Source: Pseudomonadales bacterium (lineage in GTDB: Bacteria > Pseudomonadota > Gammaproteobacteria > Pseudomonadales > Azotimanducaceae). Taken from it: a stretch of DNA of 64,000 bases. The notes beneath the pieces are model-generated. The model saw nothing but the letters and a program-made list of their open reading frames with translations, made no database searches and had not been told where the DNA came from. This document shows positions 9,420 through 19,170 of this stretch, in pieces. Both the position numbers and the translations under genes were made by a program. The DNA is taken from assembly GCA_024234635.1 (NCBI GenBank), contig JACKNX010000005.1, forward strand, positions 62,001-126,000. The letters are read 5' to 3'. The stretch's first letter is position 1. Each line of letters opens with the position of its first letter.

Positions 9420-9435
9420 CCTGCGATTCGGCGTG

Positions 9436-10896
9436 TCAGTCGCCAGCCGACAGGAACACGTCGTGCGTGAAGAAGCCGTGGAACTGGTGCGGCACGTGGT
9501 GTTTCAGGTGCAGCACGGCCACCTGCTCCATGGAGTCTGCCCGATAGATCTGCAGATCGCTGCGATGACGGAAGCCGTCGTACACCACTTCCAGCAGGTA
9601 TCCGTCATCTTCACGCGTCGCGTTGTCCGCTGGCGCGAACAAGGGCTCTGAACCGTACAACCCTTTCGGCAGTTCCAGCAGCGTCGCTTCGCCGTCGTGC
9701 GTCATGCGCTGGATGGCGTTGAAGAAACTGTCAGCCCCGTTCGGCACCGAACACGCGGTCCATGTGACCTCGTTCCGTCTGCCCGCAAACGCGTTGTTGA
9801 ACGTCGGGAATTCCGATTCCGTGGAACACACTTTCTGTTTCGCGAGACTGCCGTCCTTCAGGTTGAGCTGAAAACGCAGGTACTGCCCGCCATTGAAGCG
9901 GCTGTCAGGATTGAAGACATCCTTCAGCGCCTCGTTCGCGCGAAAATTGTCGGCGAACATGCCATCCACCACGAGCGTATCCGCCTCTTCCCAGGCATTG
10001 GCGAAGTGGATGACGGCGCCGGGATCGGTCTCGAATTCGCGAACGACCGAAAAATCCGACAGGTCGAGCACCAGGATGCGCATTGGAATCGCCGGATCGA
10101 AGCGCACCTGGTCCGCGATGGTGCGCGTGCCCAGGATGACCGGCAGCATGTTGCCGAACACGATGCTGCCAAGGAAGAACACCGCGTACCTGTCCGACAG
10201 CGCAAAGTCGTGGCAGAAGGGGAAGTGCGTCAGCGGCACCTGGACACGCTGGGCAAGCACGCCGTCCGCGCGGATGCGATAGACGTTCAGGCAGGGCCTT
10301 GGGCCTTTCAGGCCGAACCCGGCAATACCCGCACCGAAGTTGATGTACTCGCCGCTGCGAGGATGGATCTTGCCGTGGGCGCTGAACACGTCGCCGGCGT
10401 GCAGGCCGCCGTCGTACGTGAATTCACCGAGCGTTTCCAGATTTGCCGGGTTGAGCGCCCAGGGTTTGCCGCCCTCGTTCAGCGCCAGCAGATGACCGCC
10501 GTGCCACACGGTATTGGTATTCGCCGGGTTGGCGGGCATGTGCAGGAAGTTCTTGCGGAAACCGCCGGGCACCTGCGTGCCGAAACCGCGGTACCTGATC
10601 GCCTGCGCCTGCGTTTCCTCGATGTACTTCGGGGTGCGCACGTAGCGGTTGCGGAAGTGCACGCGACCGCCCCGCAACGTGAACGCGCACACCATGCCGT
10701 CACCGTCGAACCAGTGGCCGTACGGCTTGCCGCCGATACGTTGTCTGCCCGGCCCGTTGCGGAAGAAGGTGCCGGTGAGATCGCGTGGCACCTCGCCTTC
10801 GACCTCATCGATCCAGTAGGCGTATTCTTCGTCAAGATTCTCCAGCCCGCCGTGGCAGGTCGGAATTTCGTTCGCACCTTTGATGGCCAGTGTCAT
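9436..10896 (-). CDS. Carotenoid oxygenase (RPE65/CCD family)
   Basis: A 486-residue non-heme iron dioxygenase that cleaves carbon-carbon double bonds in carotenoids, apocarotenoids or stilbenes. The start at 10896 is set by an excellent ribosome site (AAAGGAGG, minus strand 10908-10901). The histidines expected to bind Fe(II) lie in FSAHGKIH, THFPFCHDF, VIHFANAWEE and the C-terminal HQFHGFFTHD. The HFPFCHDF and HFANAWEE motifs are diagnostic. It is the last gene of a three-gene minus-strand group with an SDR and a Zn-alcohol dehydrogenase, which would suit oxidation of alcohol or aldehyde cleavage products. The substrate cannot be read from the sequence. Confidence 0.93.
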   Translation of the reverse strand: MTLAIKGANEIPTCHGGLENLDEEYAYWIDEVEGEVPRDLTGTFFRNGPGRQRIGGKPYGHWFDGDGMVCAFTLRGGRVHFRNRYVRTPKYIEETQAQAIRYRGFGTQVPGGFRKNFLHMPANPANTNTVWHGGHLLALNEGGKPWALNPANLETLGEFTYDGGLHAGDVFSAHGKIHPRSGEYINFGAGIAGFGLKGPRPCLNVYRIRADGVLAQRVQVPLTHFPFCHDFALSDRYAVFFLGSIVFGNMLPVILGTRTIADQVRFDPAIPMRILVLDLSDFSVVREFETDPGAVIHFANAWEEADTLVVDGMFADNFRANEALKDVFNPDSRFNGGQYLRFQLNLKDGSLAKQKVCSTESEFPTFNNAFAGRRNEVTWTACSVPNGADSFFNAIQRMTHDGEATLLELPKGLYGSEPLFAPADNATREDDGYLLEVVYDGFRHRSDLQIYRADSMEQVAVLHLKHHVPHQFHGFFTHDVFLSAGD

Positions 10897-10942
10897 GTAA
10901 CCTCCTTTCCTGAGTCCCTGAGTCCGCGCGTTCCAGCGCAAA

Positions 10943-11740
10943 CTATCCCATGCGCATGCCGCCGGATATAGTCAGCGTCTGCCCGGTCATGCCGTCGCTC
11001 TCCGCACTGGCAAGATACACCGCCAGGTGCGCAACCTCCTCCGGTTCAACAAAACGCCCGAGCGGAATGCGCTCGATGAAACGCGCCTTGATGGCGTCGA
11101 GCGTAGTGCCCATGAGCTCTGCCTGTACCGAAAAATCCTGGAACATGTCCGTATTCACCATGCCGGGACAGATGGCGTTGATGTTCAGGCCAAACCGCCC
11201 GTTCTCCAGCGCGGCACAACGCGTGAGACCCACCACGGCATGTTTGGACATGTTGTACAGCGCCTGGTTGGCGCTCTCCCATTTACCAGCCGTGGAGGCC
11301 ACGTTGACGATCTTGCCGCCTCGCCGTGGCTGCATGTGTGCGATGGCAAGCTGCATCAGCCGGAACACCGGCCGCACATTCGTGTTCACCAGCTTGTCGA
11401 AATCCGCGAAGCTGTAGTCGGTGAACGCCGCGCCGGCGTAGATGCCGGCGTTGTTGACGACAACGTCCAGCCCATCGCGCCAGGCAACCGCCGCCTGGAA
11501 CACTGCATCCGCCGCCGCCGTCCCGGCAATATCCACGGCAAGGTGACCCACCCGGGCCGCGCCATGGGCAAGCGCCAGATCATCCCGCAGCGCCTGCAAT
11601 CGTTGGCCGTCGCGCGCAGTGAGAAACACCGCTGCGCCTTCCTGCAGATATGCCCGGGCAATCGCCAGGCCGATACCCCGGCTGGCCCCCGTGATCAAGG
11701 CGACCCGACCCTCGAGGCGCCCCTTTGTCCGTTCCGTCAT
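10943..11740 (-). CDS. SDR-family NAD(P)-dependent oxidoreductase
   Basis: A 265-residue classical short-chain dehydrogenase. The nucleotide-binding motif TGASRGIG lies at residues 17-24, NNAG in the middle of the fold, the catalytic serine in VNVASTAG, and the YNMSK (YxxxK) motif follows. The C-terminal PGMVNTDM and MTGQTLTISGG patterns are standard. I start at 11740 (MTERTKG) because a GGGGGAGA ribosome site precedes it. It lies 46 bases upstream of the carotenoid oxygenase start and 65 bases downstream of the alcohol dehydrogenase, so co-transcription is likely. A ketone/alcohol redox step is inferred; the substrate is unknown. Confidence 0.92.
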   Translation of the reverse strand: MTERTKGRLEGRVALITGASRGIGLAIARAYLQEGAAVFLTARDGQRLQALRDDLALAHGAARVGHLAVDIAGTAAADAVFQAAVAWRDGLDVVVNNAGIYAGAAFTDYSFADFDKLVNTNVRPVFRLMQLAIAHMQPRRGGKIVNVASTAGKWESANQALYNMSKHAVVGLTRCAALENGRFGLNINAICPGMVNTDMFQDFSVQAELMGTTLDAIKARFIERIPLGRFVEPEEVAHLAVYLASAESDGMTGQTLTISGGMRMG

Positions 11741-11805
11741 GCCGATCTCCCCCAGTGAGACGGGCACTGTCCGCAACACCACGGTGCATGTCAAAGCGGG
11801 CGCGA

Positions 11806-12789
11806 TCAGTCGATCCGAACCACCGCGGCGCCACGGATGCGCCCGGCGCGCAGTGCGTCCAGTGCCTGCGGCGTCTCTGCCAGGGAAAACACCTCCACGG
11901 CCGTGCGCACGCCTGCCCTGGGCGCCAGTGCCAGCAGCTCCACGCCGTCCGCACGCGTGAGGTTGGCCACCGACCGAATGACCCGCTCACCCCAGAGATC
12001 CACGTAAGGGAAGGACGGGATATCACTCATGTGGATACCTGCGCAGATCACCTGGCCGCCTTTGCGTACGTGCGTGAGCGCCAGGGGTACCAGCGTTCCG
12101 GCCGGGGCAAAGAGGATGGCCGCATCCAGCAACTCGGGCGCAGACTCTGAGGTACCGCCAGCCCATGCTGCACCGAGCTCGCGCGCAAATGCCTGGCCGT
12201 CGACGTCACCATCCCGCGTGAAGGCATATACCCGCCTGCCCTGCCAGCGGGCAATCTGCGTGAGGATATGCGCGGCGTTGCCAAACCCGTAGAAACCAAG
12301 CGCCGGCGCCTCTCCCGCCATGCGCAGGGCCCGATAGCCGATCAGCCCGGCACACAGCAGAGGCGCCACCTGCAGGTCGTCATAGCCAGACGGAAGGTGG
12401 AAACAGAAGCGCGCATCGGCGACCACGTATTCCGCGTATCCGCCATTACGTTGATAGCCGGTGAACTCAGCGGCATCACAGAGATTTTCTGCGCCCTGCA
12501 GACAGAACCGACAGTGCCCGCAGGTATGGCCGAGCCAGGGAATGCCCACCCGCGTGCCAACCGGCAGCGCCTCGACACCGTTCGCATCTGCCACCGTCCC
12601 GACCACCTGGTGCCCGGGCACGATTGGATAACGCCCGTCGGTGATGTCGCCGTCCACCACGTGCAGGTCGGTGCGGCACACCCCGCAGGCTTGCACGCGC
12701 ACAAGTACTTCACCTGGGCCCGGTGCTGGCCGCGGCAGGTCGACCAGACGGAAGCGTCCGCCGGGATGGTCCAGTTGCATGGCTTTCAT
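11806..12789 (-). CDS. Zinc-dependent alcohol dehydrogenase family protein
   Basis: A 327-residue medium-chain dehydrogenase/reductase. Catalytic zinc ligands are expected at Cys38 (CGVCRTDLH) and His60 (VPGHQ, where many relatives have GHE). The structural zinc site is complete: Cys90, Cys93, Cys96 and Cys104 in CGHCRFCLQGAENLC. The Rossmann motif is FYGFGNAAH. Start MKAMQLDHPG at 12789 is preferred over the longer frame to 12828, since families of this type begin M(K/R)A. It heads the minus-strand group with the SDR and carotenoid oxygenase and is divergent from the PhyH-like gene across a 99-base gap that should contain both promoters. Confidence 0.92.
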   Translation of the reverse strand: MKAMQLDHPGGRFRLVDLPRPAPGPGEVLVRVQACGVCRTDLHVVDGDITDGRYPIVPGHQVVGTVADANGVEALPVGTRVGIPWLGHTCGHCRFCLQGAENLCDAAEFTGYQRNGGYAEYVVADARFCFHLPSGYDDLQVAPLLCAGLIGYRALRMAGEAPALGFYGFGNAAHILTQIARWQGRRVYAFTRDGDVDGQAFARELGAAWAGGTSESAPELLDAAILFAPAGTLVPLALTHVRKGGQVICAGIHMSDIPSFPYVDLWGERVIRSVANLTRADGVELLALAPRAGVRTAVEVFSLAETPQALDALRAGRIRGAAVVRID

Positions 12790-12888
12790 GGTGAAGAGCA
12801 TACGCTCCCAGCGGCATGGTGGATGCATCGACGAATTTTCACCCTGCCGTTACCCTGTGCGGCACCGAACAGTCACTGCGGCGTGCCC

Positions 12889-14148
12889 ATGATCACCCTG
12901 CCCCACCACTGCGAATTCCTTTCCGATGCCTGGATTGACGAGGCCACCGGCTATCTGCGCCGCGAGTTGAGTCGCCAGGGTGAAGGGCTGACCGGGCAGC
13001 CCTTTCGCATCAGCGGCCGCTTCGTCAACGCACCACCGCACCTGAAGCAGCCGGGTGACGTGGCACAGTGGACGGCAACCTGGGACGGTGAAACCCTGGC
13101 GTCAACAAGGGATTTCACGACTCAGGCTGATCTCGTCGCCGAAGGCGACTACCAAGCCAGTCTGATACTGGCACAGACCGTGGGAGCACTTGCACCCGGT
13201 GTGATGACCGGCGCAGTGCACGAACTCCGCCACCTGCACGGTGCCGACGCCTTCCGTGTGAGCAGCCGCGTGACGGCGCCGGTGGTGCGGGACCTGATCG
13301 GCACCCTGCACGATCACATGGCGCGCCGCACGGTGGAGAATCCGGATCTGGCGCATCGCGCCCGCCGCCTCGGCCTGCTCGAGCGCATCCGCGAAATCGA
13401 AGCAAACGGCTACACGGTCATCGAACGCGCCATCAGTCCGGAGTTCGCCGACACGCTGCGCGCCGCCACGTTGCGCGCCCTGTTACCGCACAACACCTTC
13501 CAGTTGCAGTGGATGCTCTACCACGGCACCGAATTTGAACGGATCGTGCAGAACCCCCTGCTGATGACGCTTATCGACGCCTCGCTCGGCCGCGGCGCCG
13601 TCATCGCTTCCCTGAGCGCCATCCGGCGGGGTCCGGGCAAAGGCCTGATACCGATTCATACCGACCACTCGCTGGTGCCGGAACCCTTCCCGGAATGGGC
13701 GGTTACCGGAGTCGGCGTGTGGGCCATGGAGGACTGGACAGCCGCGTCCGGACCGACATGGATCGTGCCAGGCAGTCACCGGCTGCGGCGCGACCCCCGA
13801 CCGGGAGAAGGACTGGACAAGGGCATTCCCATCGAAATGCCCAAAGGTTCAGTTGTCTACTTCACACACGGCACCTGGCACTGGCAGGGCGACAGAGCCG
13901 AACCGGGCGAACGCGTCACACTGCATTCACACTTCAATCGGGGCATTCTGCGCGGGCTCGAACCGAAGAAAGTGGACGTGCAGATGTTGCATCGCAACGC
14001 GCCTCGGCTCGGTGAGATGCTGGGCGAAGACGACTGGTTCGACAAACTCACGGCCGAGGGGCGCGATCACCTGCGGGCGCGGTACATGGCACAACTGCAC
14101 CGGTTCACGGACAAGCGCAAACACGCACTGCTGACCGGATCTGACTGA
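12889..14148 (+). CDS. Phytanoyl-CoA dioxygenase (PhyH)-like protein with extra N-terminal domain
   Basis: A 419-residue protein. The C-terminal ~260 residues are a PhyH-type Fe(II)/2-oxoglutarate dioxygenase: HTD metal ligands His257 and Asp259, distal ligand His297 in IVPGSH, and a later Arg in the RVTLH strand for 2-oxoglutarate. The first ~150 residues are not part of that fold; they look like a compact alpha/beta domain of SCP2/lipid-carrier character (QPFRISGRFVN..., WTATWDGE), an inference only. I use ATG 12889 because upstream sequence in the same frame belongs to the opposite-strand dehydrogenase. The divergent carotenoid oxygenase group suggests terpenoid, sterol or aromatic side-chain oxidation. 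Confidence 0.82.
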   Translation: MITLPHHCEFLSDAWIDEATGYLRRELSRQGEGLTGQPFRISGRFVNAPPHLKQPGDVAQWTATWDGETLASTRDFTTQADLVAEGDYQASLILAQTVGALAPGVMTGAVHELRHLHGADAFRVSSRVTAPVVRDLIGTLHDHMARRTVENPDLAHRARRLGLLERIREIEANGYTVIERAISPEFADTLRAATLRALLPHNTFQLQWMLYHGTEFERIVQNPLLMTLIDASLGRGAVIASLSAIRRGPGKGLIPIHTDHSLVPEPFPEWAVTGVGVWAMEDWTAASGPTWIVPGSHRLRRDPRPGEGLDKGIPIEMPKGSVVYFTHGTWHWQGDRAEPGERVTLHSHFNRGILRGLEPKKVDVQMLHRNAPRLGEMLGEDDWFDKLTAEGRDHLRARYMAQLHRFTDKRKHALLTGSD

Positions 14149-14389
14149 GTAGCAACCGGCTGGAAGATGCAGACCGCTACGCGTCACCGGAAAACCTGCC
14201 CGACCGGAGCGCTCCCATCATCGCCACTGGTCATCCAGCGGATTCAGCGAAGCACTCCATCCGCACCTTGTTGCCATGCCCGCGCGGATGTATTCGGGCA
14301 GGCTCCACCGAAGCACCGGATTGCGCCTGAACGCAGACACGCATCACCGCCCTCACGGCGTACCGTCCCTGTCTCGTCGGACCAGTGTG
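14149..14389. other. Convergent intergenic spacer, no gene seen
   Basis: The 241 bases between the PhyH-like gene and pepN (both ending here) hold short open frames with no start signals or coding character. No T-tailed hairpin is visible on either strand. I see nothing to annotate. Confidence 0.5.
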
Positions 14390-17038
14390 CTACCCGGCCA
14401 GACTCTTGGTGACCACCTCGAACACATCCCGCGACAGGCCTTCTGCTGCCGCTATCCTTTCCAGTTCCGCGCGCATCAGCCGCTGGCGCACGGAATCGTA
14501 ACGACGGAAGCGCGTGAGCTCCGTTGTCAGCCGGGAAGCGATCTGCGGGTTGGTAGCGTTAAGCCGCACTATCCGGTCGGCCAGGAACCGATACCCGCTA
14601 CCGTCGACGGCATGGAAACGCCGGAAGTTGCGTGCCGCAAAGGTGCTGTAGAGCGCGCGCACCTTGTTCGGATTGCTGACGTCGAACGCCTCATGCTGTT
14701 CCAGCGTCTCCAGCCCGGCGACGGTTGTCAGCGGGCTGGCTGCCTGCACCGCAAACCACGCATCCACCACCAGTGCTTTGTCACGAAAGCGTTCCAGGAA
14801 ACCGGCCAGCACCGCTTGCCTGGTGGATTCAGTCACCTTGTCGGAAAAACAGATTTCCGTCAGCGCCGCCCGCCGGTCGGTGAGATTGTCAGCATGCTCG
14901 AAGCGGCCGGAAAGCAGGGTTGTGACCGTCGCATCCGGCTCCGCGGCCACCAGGTAACCCAGCGCCACGTTCGCCAGCGCCCGTCCCGCCATGGCGCCGG
15001 CATCCGGTGAGTACGGGGCGTCACTTACGCAGGCTGCATGCAGCTGTCGCCAGCCGGTCAGAAGCCGCTCGCCCAACTGCCGGCGCAAACCCTCCACCGC
15101 GTCGCACACCGCGTCCACATCCAGCGGCGAGATCGCCTCGAACAGATAAGCTTCGTCGGGACAGGTCAGCATCGTGGCCAGCAGAAACCGTTCTTCCGGC
15201 GTCGAGGCGGCCAACGCCTGGGCCTGCAGTTGCGCAAACAGGTCGACCAGCACCGTTCCCGCCTGACCACGATCACCGAAGGCGCGAATTTCCTCGACAA
15301 GCAGACTCTGCAGCGCATCCCAACGTGCAAACCCGTCACTGTCGTGCAGTGCGAGCAATGCCAGCGTCGACGCATCGCGCGCCACCTCCAGCCGCACCGG
15401 TGCGGAGAATCCGCGCAGCAGACTCGGAATCACCGCCCGCCCGCCGGTGCGGAAACGCAGGGTATGCACGGGTTCGCGCAGGTGCACCAGCCAGCCGTCG
15501 TCGCGCCGTTCAACGGCGGCATCGCCACTGACAGCAATGGTATCGGCATCCACGGCGGCCCCGTCACGCGCCACGAGGCCCATGAGCATGGGAATGTGAA
15601 ACGGCGCTTTTTCCGGCTGTCCCGGTGAGGGCAGACAACGCTGGGCAATGGTAAGCGCCAGTTCACCCTCCGTTTCCAGCACGGCGACATTGACAATGGG
15701 CGTGCCGGCCTGGCTGTACCAGCGCTGAAACTGGGTGAGATCCACCGCCGCATGCCGCTGCATCGCTGCCACGAAATCGTCCGTGGTCGCCGCCTGACCG
15801 TCATGCGTGGCGAAGTAGTCGTCGCTCCCCGCACGAAACCCATCCGCGCCCAGCAGCGTGCGCAGCATGCGGACGATTTCCGCACCCTTCTCGTACACGG
15901 TGACGGTGTAGAAGTTGGATATCTCGATGTAGGACGCCGGCCGGATGGGATGCGCCAGCGGACCGGCATCCTCCGTGAACTGCACGCTGCGCAGGAACTG
16001 CACGTCCTCGATGCGTTTCACCGTACGTGAATTCATGTCGGAGGAAAATTCCGCATCGCGGTAGACCGTAAAGCCCTCCTTCAGGCTCAGCTGGAACCAG
16101 TCGCGGCAGGTCACCCGGTTGCCCGACCAGTTGTGGAAATACTCGTGCGCCACCACCGCTTCCACCCGCTGGTAGGCGAGATCGGTGGCGGTATCCGGCG
16201 ACGCCAGCACGCAGGAGGTGTTGAAGATGTTGAGCCCCTTGTTTTCCATGGCGCCCATGTTGAAGTCTTCCACCGCCACGATCATGAAGATGTCGAGGTC
16301 GTACTCGCGGCCGAACACCTCCTCGTCCCAGCGCATGCAGCGCTTGAGCACGTCCATCGCGTAGTCGCACTGGTCGATGTTGTGTGGTTCGGAATAGATC
16401 CTCAGCACCACGCGACGACCACTCATGGTGACGAAGTGATCCTCGATGTGTGCCAGATCGCCCGCCACCAGCGCAAACAGATAGGCGGGTTTTGGAAACG
16501 GGTCTTCCCACGTGACGATGCGCCGTCCGGCGTCTTCACGCTCGCTGACCAGATTGCCATTGGACAGCAGCACGGGATAACGCGTGGCATCCGCCTGCAC
16601 CGTGGTCGTGAACCGCGCGAGAACATCTGGACGGTCCTGATAGTAGGTGATGCGCCGAAAGCCCTCGGCTTCGCATTGCGTGGCGTACATCGTGCGGGAC
16701 TTGTAAAGGCCGGACAGCGCCGTGTTCTTCTCCGGGACGATACGGGTCACAATTTCCACTTCAGCGACGTCACCCACGTCGGTAAGCACCAGGCGATCGG
16801 GCGTCACCGACATCGCGTTGTCGCCAGGCGCGACGCCGTTCACCCGCACGCTTACCAGCCGCAAGTCGTCGCCATCGAGCTCCAGCGGCCCGGGTTCCCC
16901 TTCCCGGCGGACGCTGAGCACGCTGGTAACCCGGGTCTCGCCGTCCCGGATATCAAAATGCAGCGACACCCTGTCCGTGCGATAGCGAGGCGGTGCGTAG
17001 TCAACGAGACGGATGGTTCTGGGATCGGCATCTTTCAT
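14390..17038 (-). CDS. pepN: Aminopeptidase N (M1 family metallopeptidase)
   Basis: An 882-residue M1 zinc aminopeptidase that removes N-terminal residues from peptides in the cytoplasm. The length matches proteobacterial PepN (about 870-890). The substrate-binding GAMEN motif lies near residue 262 (NMGAMENKGLN) and the zinc motif HEYFH near 297 is followed by the third ligand in LKEGFTVYRD. The C-terminal DUF3458-type Ig and helical domains are present through to FEVVTKSLAG. I start at 17038 (MKDADPRTIRLVDY), with AAGGAC upstream. The rhomboid gene lies 61 bases upstream on the same strand, so the two may be co-transcribed. Confidence 0.95.
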   Translation of the reverse strand: MKDADPRTIRLVDYAPPRYRTDRVSLHFDIRDGETRVTSVLSVRREGEPGPLELDGDDLRLVSVRVNGVAPGDNAMSVTPDRLVLTDVGDVAEVEIVTRIVPEKNTALSGLYKSRTMYATQCEAEGFRRITYYQDRPDVLARFTTTVQADATRYPVLLSNGNLVSEREDAGRRIVTWEDPFPKPAYLFALVAGDLAHIEDHFVTMSGRRVVLRIYSEPHNIDQCDYAMDVLKRCMRWDEEVFGREYDLDIFMIVAVEDFNMGAMENKGLNIFNTSCVLASPDTATDLAYQRVEAVVAHEYFHNWSGNRVTCRDWFQLSLKEGFTVYRDAEFSSDMNSRTVKRIEDVQFLRSVQFTEDAGPLAHPIRPASYIEISNFYTVTVYEKGAEIVRMLRTLLGADGFRAGSDDYFATHDGQAATTDDFVAAMQRHAAVDLTQFQRWYSQAGTPIVNVAVLETEGELALTIAQRCLPSPGQPEKAPFHIPMLMGLVARDGAAVDADTIAVSGDAAVERRDDGWLVHLREPVHTLRFRTGGRAVIPSLLRGFSAPVRLEVARDASTLALLALHDSDGFARWDALQSLLVEEIRAFGDRGQAGTVLVDLFAQLQAQALAASTPEERFLLATMLTCPDEAYLFEAISPLDVDAVCDAVEGLRRQLGERLLTGWRQLHAACVSDAPYSPDAGAMAGRALANVALGYLVAAEPDATVTTLLSGRFEHADNLTDRRAALTEICFSDKVTESTRQAVLAGFLERFRDKALVVDAWFAVQAASPLTTVAGLETLEQHEAFDVSNPNKVRALYSTFAARNFRRFHAVDGSGYRFLADRIVRLNATNPQIASRLTTELTRFRRYDSVRQRLMRAELERIAAAEGLSRDVFEVVTKSLAG

Positions 17039-17099
17039 GGCAGGTCCTTCGCGTTGGCGCTTTTGACATATGAAACAGACAGGGGAACGACAATGGCGA

Positions 17100-17975
17100 T
17101 CACGACGCTCCGGCCGATCGGTCGAGCCGGCTGGCGCCGCCTGCCAGCAGTCCCAGCAGGACGCCACTGACAAAGCCGCCCCAGTGTGCCGCATTGGCGA
17201 CGTGCATTCCAAACAGGCCGGTAACGCCCGTACTGAAGAGCACGAGAAAAATCAGCATGGACAGGGGAATGGCGGGGTGCATGCGCCACCAGGGATTACC
17301 GGCATCACGACGCTGCCTGGCCAGCACGTAGCCCACGAGCCCGTAAGCCACGCCTGACAGACCGCCGTACAGCGGAGACGTACCCATCGCCACCTGGGCG
17401 AGGTTGCCGATGAGCCCGGTGATGGCGACCAGCAGCCACAATGTGCCGCCGCCGCGGGCACCTTCGATGCGGCGGCCGAACTCGAACACCACGGCGCAGT
17501 TGAAGACCAGATGCATCAGCGAAAAATGGACGAACATCGGCGTGAACCAGCGCCATACCTGTGCATCGCCCGCCAGCCGGGCCAGACTGACATCGGTCCC
17601 CGCCGCCACATCCACCACAAGCAGCCAGGCGGCAACGGTGCCCACTTCGCCCTGCGGCAGCGACAGCAGGAAGGGATAGATCGCCGCGGCGATCGCCAGC
17701 AGGAAGGTCACCGCGGGGAAGCGCCGGATCTGGACCAGCACACCGCCCATTCCCGCGCCGGCCGGGGAGGTATGCGCTGCACCGCTCCATCCGCGATCGC
17801 CGTTGTACCAGCGCTGATGCAGCGATCGCACGACGGACACGAGCTCCACGCCCGGTACCGCCAGCACCACTTTGCCGCGTTCCTCGAAGGTACGTACCGG
17901 CACCCGCGCGGCGTGCAAGGCTGCCACGAACCCCGCAAGCTCCGCGTCATGTTCGACTTCCAGCGCTCTGACCAT
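17100..17975 (-). CDS. Rhomboid-family intramembrane serine protease, GlpG-like
   Basis: A 291-residue integral inner-membrane protease. The first ~80 residues form a small cytoplasmic domain like that of GlpG, followed by about six transmembrane segments. The catalytic dyad is visible: Ser207 in YGGLSGVAYG and His264 in AAHWGGFVSG. The HFSLMHLVFN motif (150-159) supplies the conserved His/Asn of the oxyanion region. It cleaves within membrane segments of substrate proteins. The end contains an Arg/Ser-rich tail. It is followed by pepN on the same strand and is divergent from the XdhC gene. Confidence 0.94.
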   Translation of the reverse strand: MVRALEVEHDAELAGFVAALHAARVPVRTFEERGKVVLAVPGVELVSVVRSLHQRWYNGDRGWSGAAHTSPAGAGMGGVLVQIRRFPAVTFLLAIAAAIYPFLLSLPQGEVGTVAAWLLVVDVAAGTDVSLARLAGDAQVWRWFTPMFVHFSLMHLVFNCAVVFEFGRRIEGARGGGTLWLLVAITGLIGNLAQVAMGTSPLYGGLSGVAYGLVGYVLARQRRDAGNPWWRMHPAIPLSMLIFLVLFSTGVTGLFGMHVANAAHWGGFVSGVLLGLLAGGASRLDRSAGAS

Positions 17976-18129
17976 CCTGCCTCGTCACTTCCGGCCGGTT
18001 GCGGCCACGCGCCAGAAAGCCACGCCGCCGAAAAGCAACGATGTCACGTCGGCCGGCGATCCCCGGGAACGCCGTCACATCGTCAAGTGATAGAATTCTA
18101 GCCAACTGGTTTTAGCAGGAATACCGCCC

Positions 18130-19131
18130 ATGCAGGCCGTGGATATCGAAGTGCTGCGAACACTGCGCGACTGGCTGAGCAGCGGTCAGCCGGGCTGGCT
18201 GGCCACCGTCGTGGCCACCTGGGGTTCGTCACCCCGCCCGGTCGGGTCCGTGTTCGCCTGCAACAAGGCCGGCAGCATCGTCGGCTCGCTGTCCGGCGGC
18301 TGCGTGGAGGACGATCTGCTGGAAAAACTGCAGGCAGGCCAACTCGCCGCCGACCAACCACAGTTCTTCCGTTACGGCATCACCGCCGAGGAAACCGAGC
18401 GGCTCGGCCTGCCCTGTGGCGGTCAGCTCGACATCGTGGTGGAACCCCACGGCCCGACGCCGGCATCAATTGCCCACTTCACGCTGCTGGCCGAACGCCT
18501 GGAGGCACGCCAGCTCGTGAGCCGCAGCGTCAGCACCACAACGGGCCTCGTCGAAGCCACACCGACGGACAGCTGGGAAACGCTGGTCTGGGATGCCGAC
18601 GGCGGCTCGCTGCACCATACGCTTGGTCCCCGCCTGCAGCTCTTCATCATCGGCGCAGGCATGGTGTCGCAGTATCTGGCCCACATGGCGCTGTCGCTGG
18701 ATTTCGACATTACCGTGTGTGATCCGCGTGAACACCTGATGAACGATTTTCCCATCGCCGGCATACGTCGCGTGACCGACATGCCGGACGATGCGGTGCG
18801 CCAGTACGCGCACGACGAGGCCTCCGCCATCGTTGCGCTTACCCACGATCCGCGCATCGACGACATGGGCCTGATGGAAGCGCTCAAGACACGGGCCTTC
18901 TACGTCGGCGCGATGGGCAGCACGCGGACGTCGGCCAGCCGACGCACACGGCTGCTCGACCTCGATGTCACCGAAGCGGAGCTGGCCCGATTGCACGCCC
19001 CCATCGGACTGCCCATCGGTTCGCATACGCCACCGGAGATCGCCATTGCCATCCTGGCGGAGATCACGGCGGTGCGGAACGGCCGACTGGGTGAGGCGTC
19101 CGCCTATCTCGCGGCGGCGAGCGCCGGTTGA
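18130..19131 (+). CDS. XdhC/CoxI-family molybdenum-enzyme maturation protein
   Basis: A 333-residue XdhC-like protein. XdhC proteins bind sulfurated molybdenum cofactor and help insert it into xanthine-dehydrogenase-family enzymes. The N-terminal domain has TWGSSPRPVGSVF and SLSGGCVEDDLLE; the C-terminal Rossmann-like domain begins LFIIGAGMVSQYLAH and includes GAMGSTRTSASRR and a PIGLPIGSHTPPEIAIAI stretch, all diagnostic. The MocA-like nucleotidyltransferase follows 39 bases later, forming a cofactor-processing pair. A plausible client is the Ior-type molybdenum hydroxylase at 61.6-64 kb. Confidence 0.93.
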   Translation: MQAVDIEVLRTLRDWLSSGQPGWLATVVATWGSSPRPVGSVFACNKAGSIVGSLSGGCVEDDLLEKLQAGQLAADQPQFFRYGITAEETERLGLPCGGQLDIVVEPHGPTPASIAHFTLLAERLEARQLVSRSVSTTTGLVEATPTDSWETLVWDADGGSLHHTLGPRLQLFIIGAGMVSQYLAHMALSLDFDITVCDPREHLMNDFPIAGIRRVTDMPDDAVRQYAHDEASAIVALTHDPRIDDMGLMEALKTRAFYVGAMGSTRTSASRRTRLLDLDVTEAELARLHAPIGLPIGSHTPPEIAIAILAEITAVRNGRLGEASAYLAAASAG

Positions 19132-19170
19132 CCGACGCCGCGACGCAGCCATTGCCCGCCGCCTGACACC

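Noticed and set aside
12268..12888. N-terminal extension of the PhyH-like protein
   Set aside because: This part is antisense to the Zn-alcohol dehydrogenase and its translation has no domain character; the ATG at 12889 fits better.
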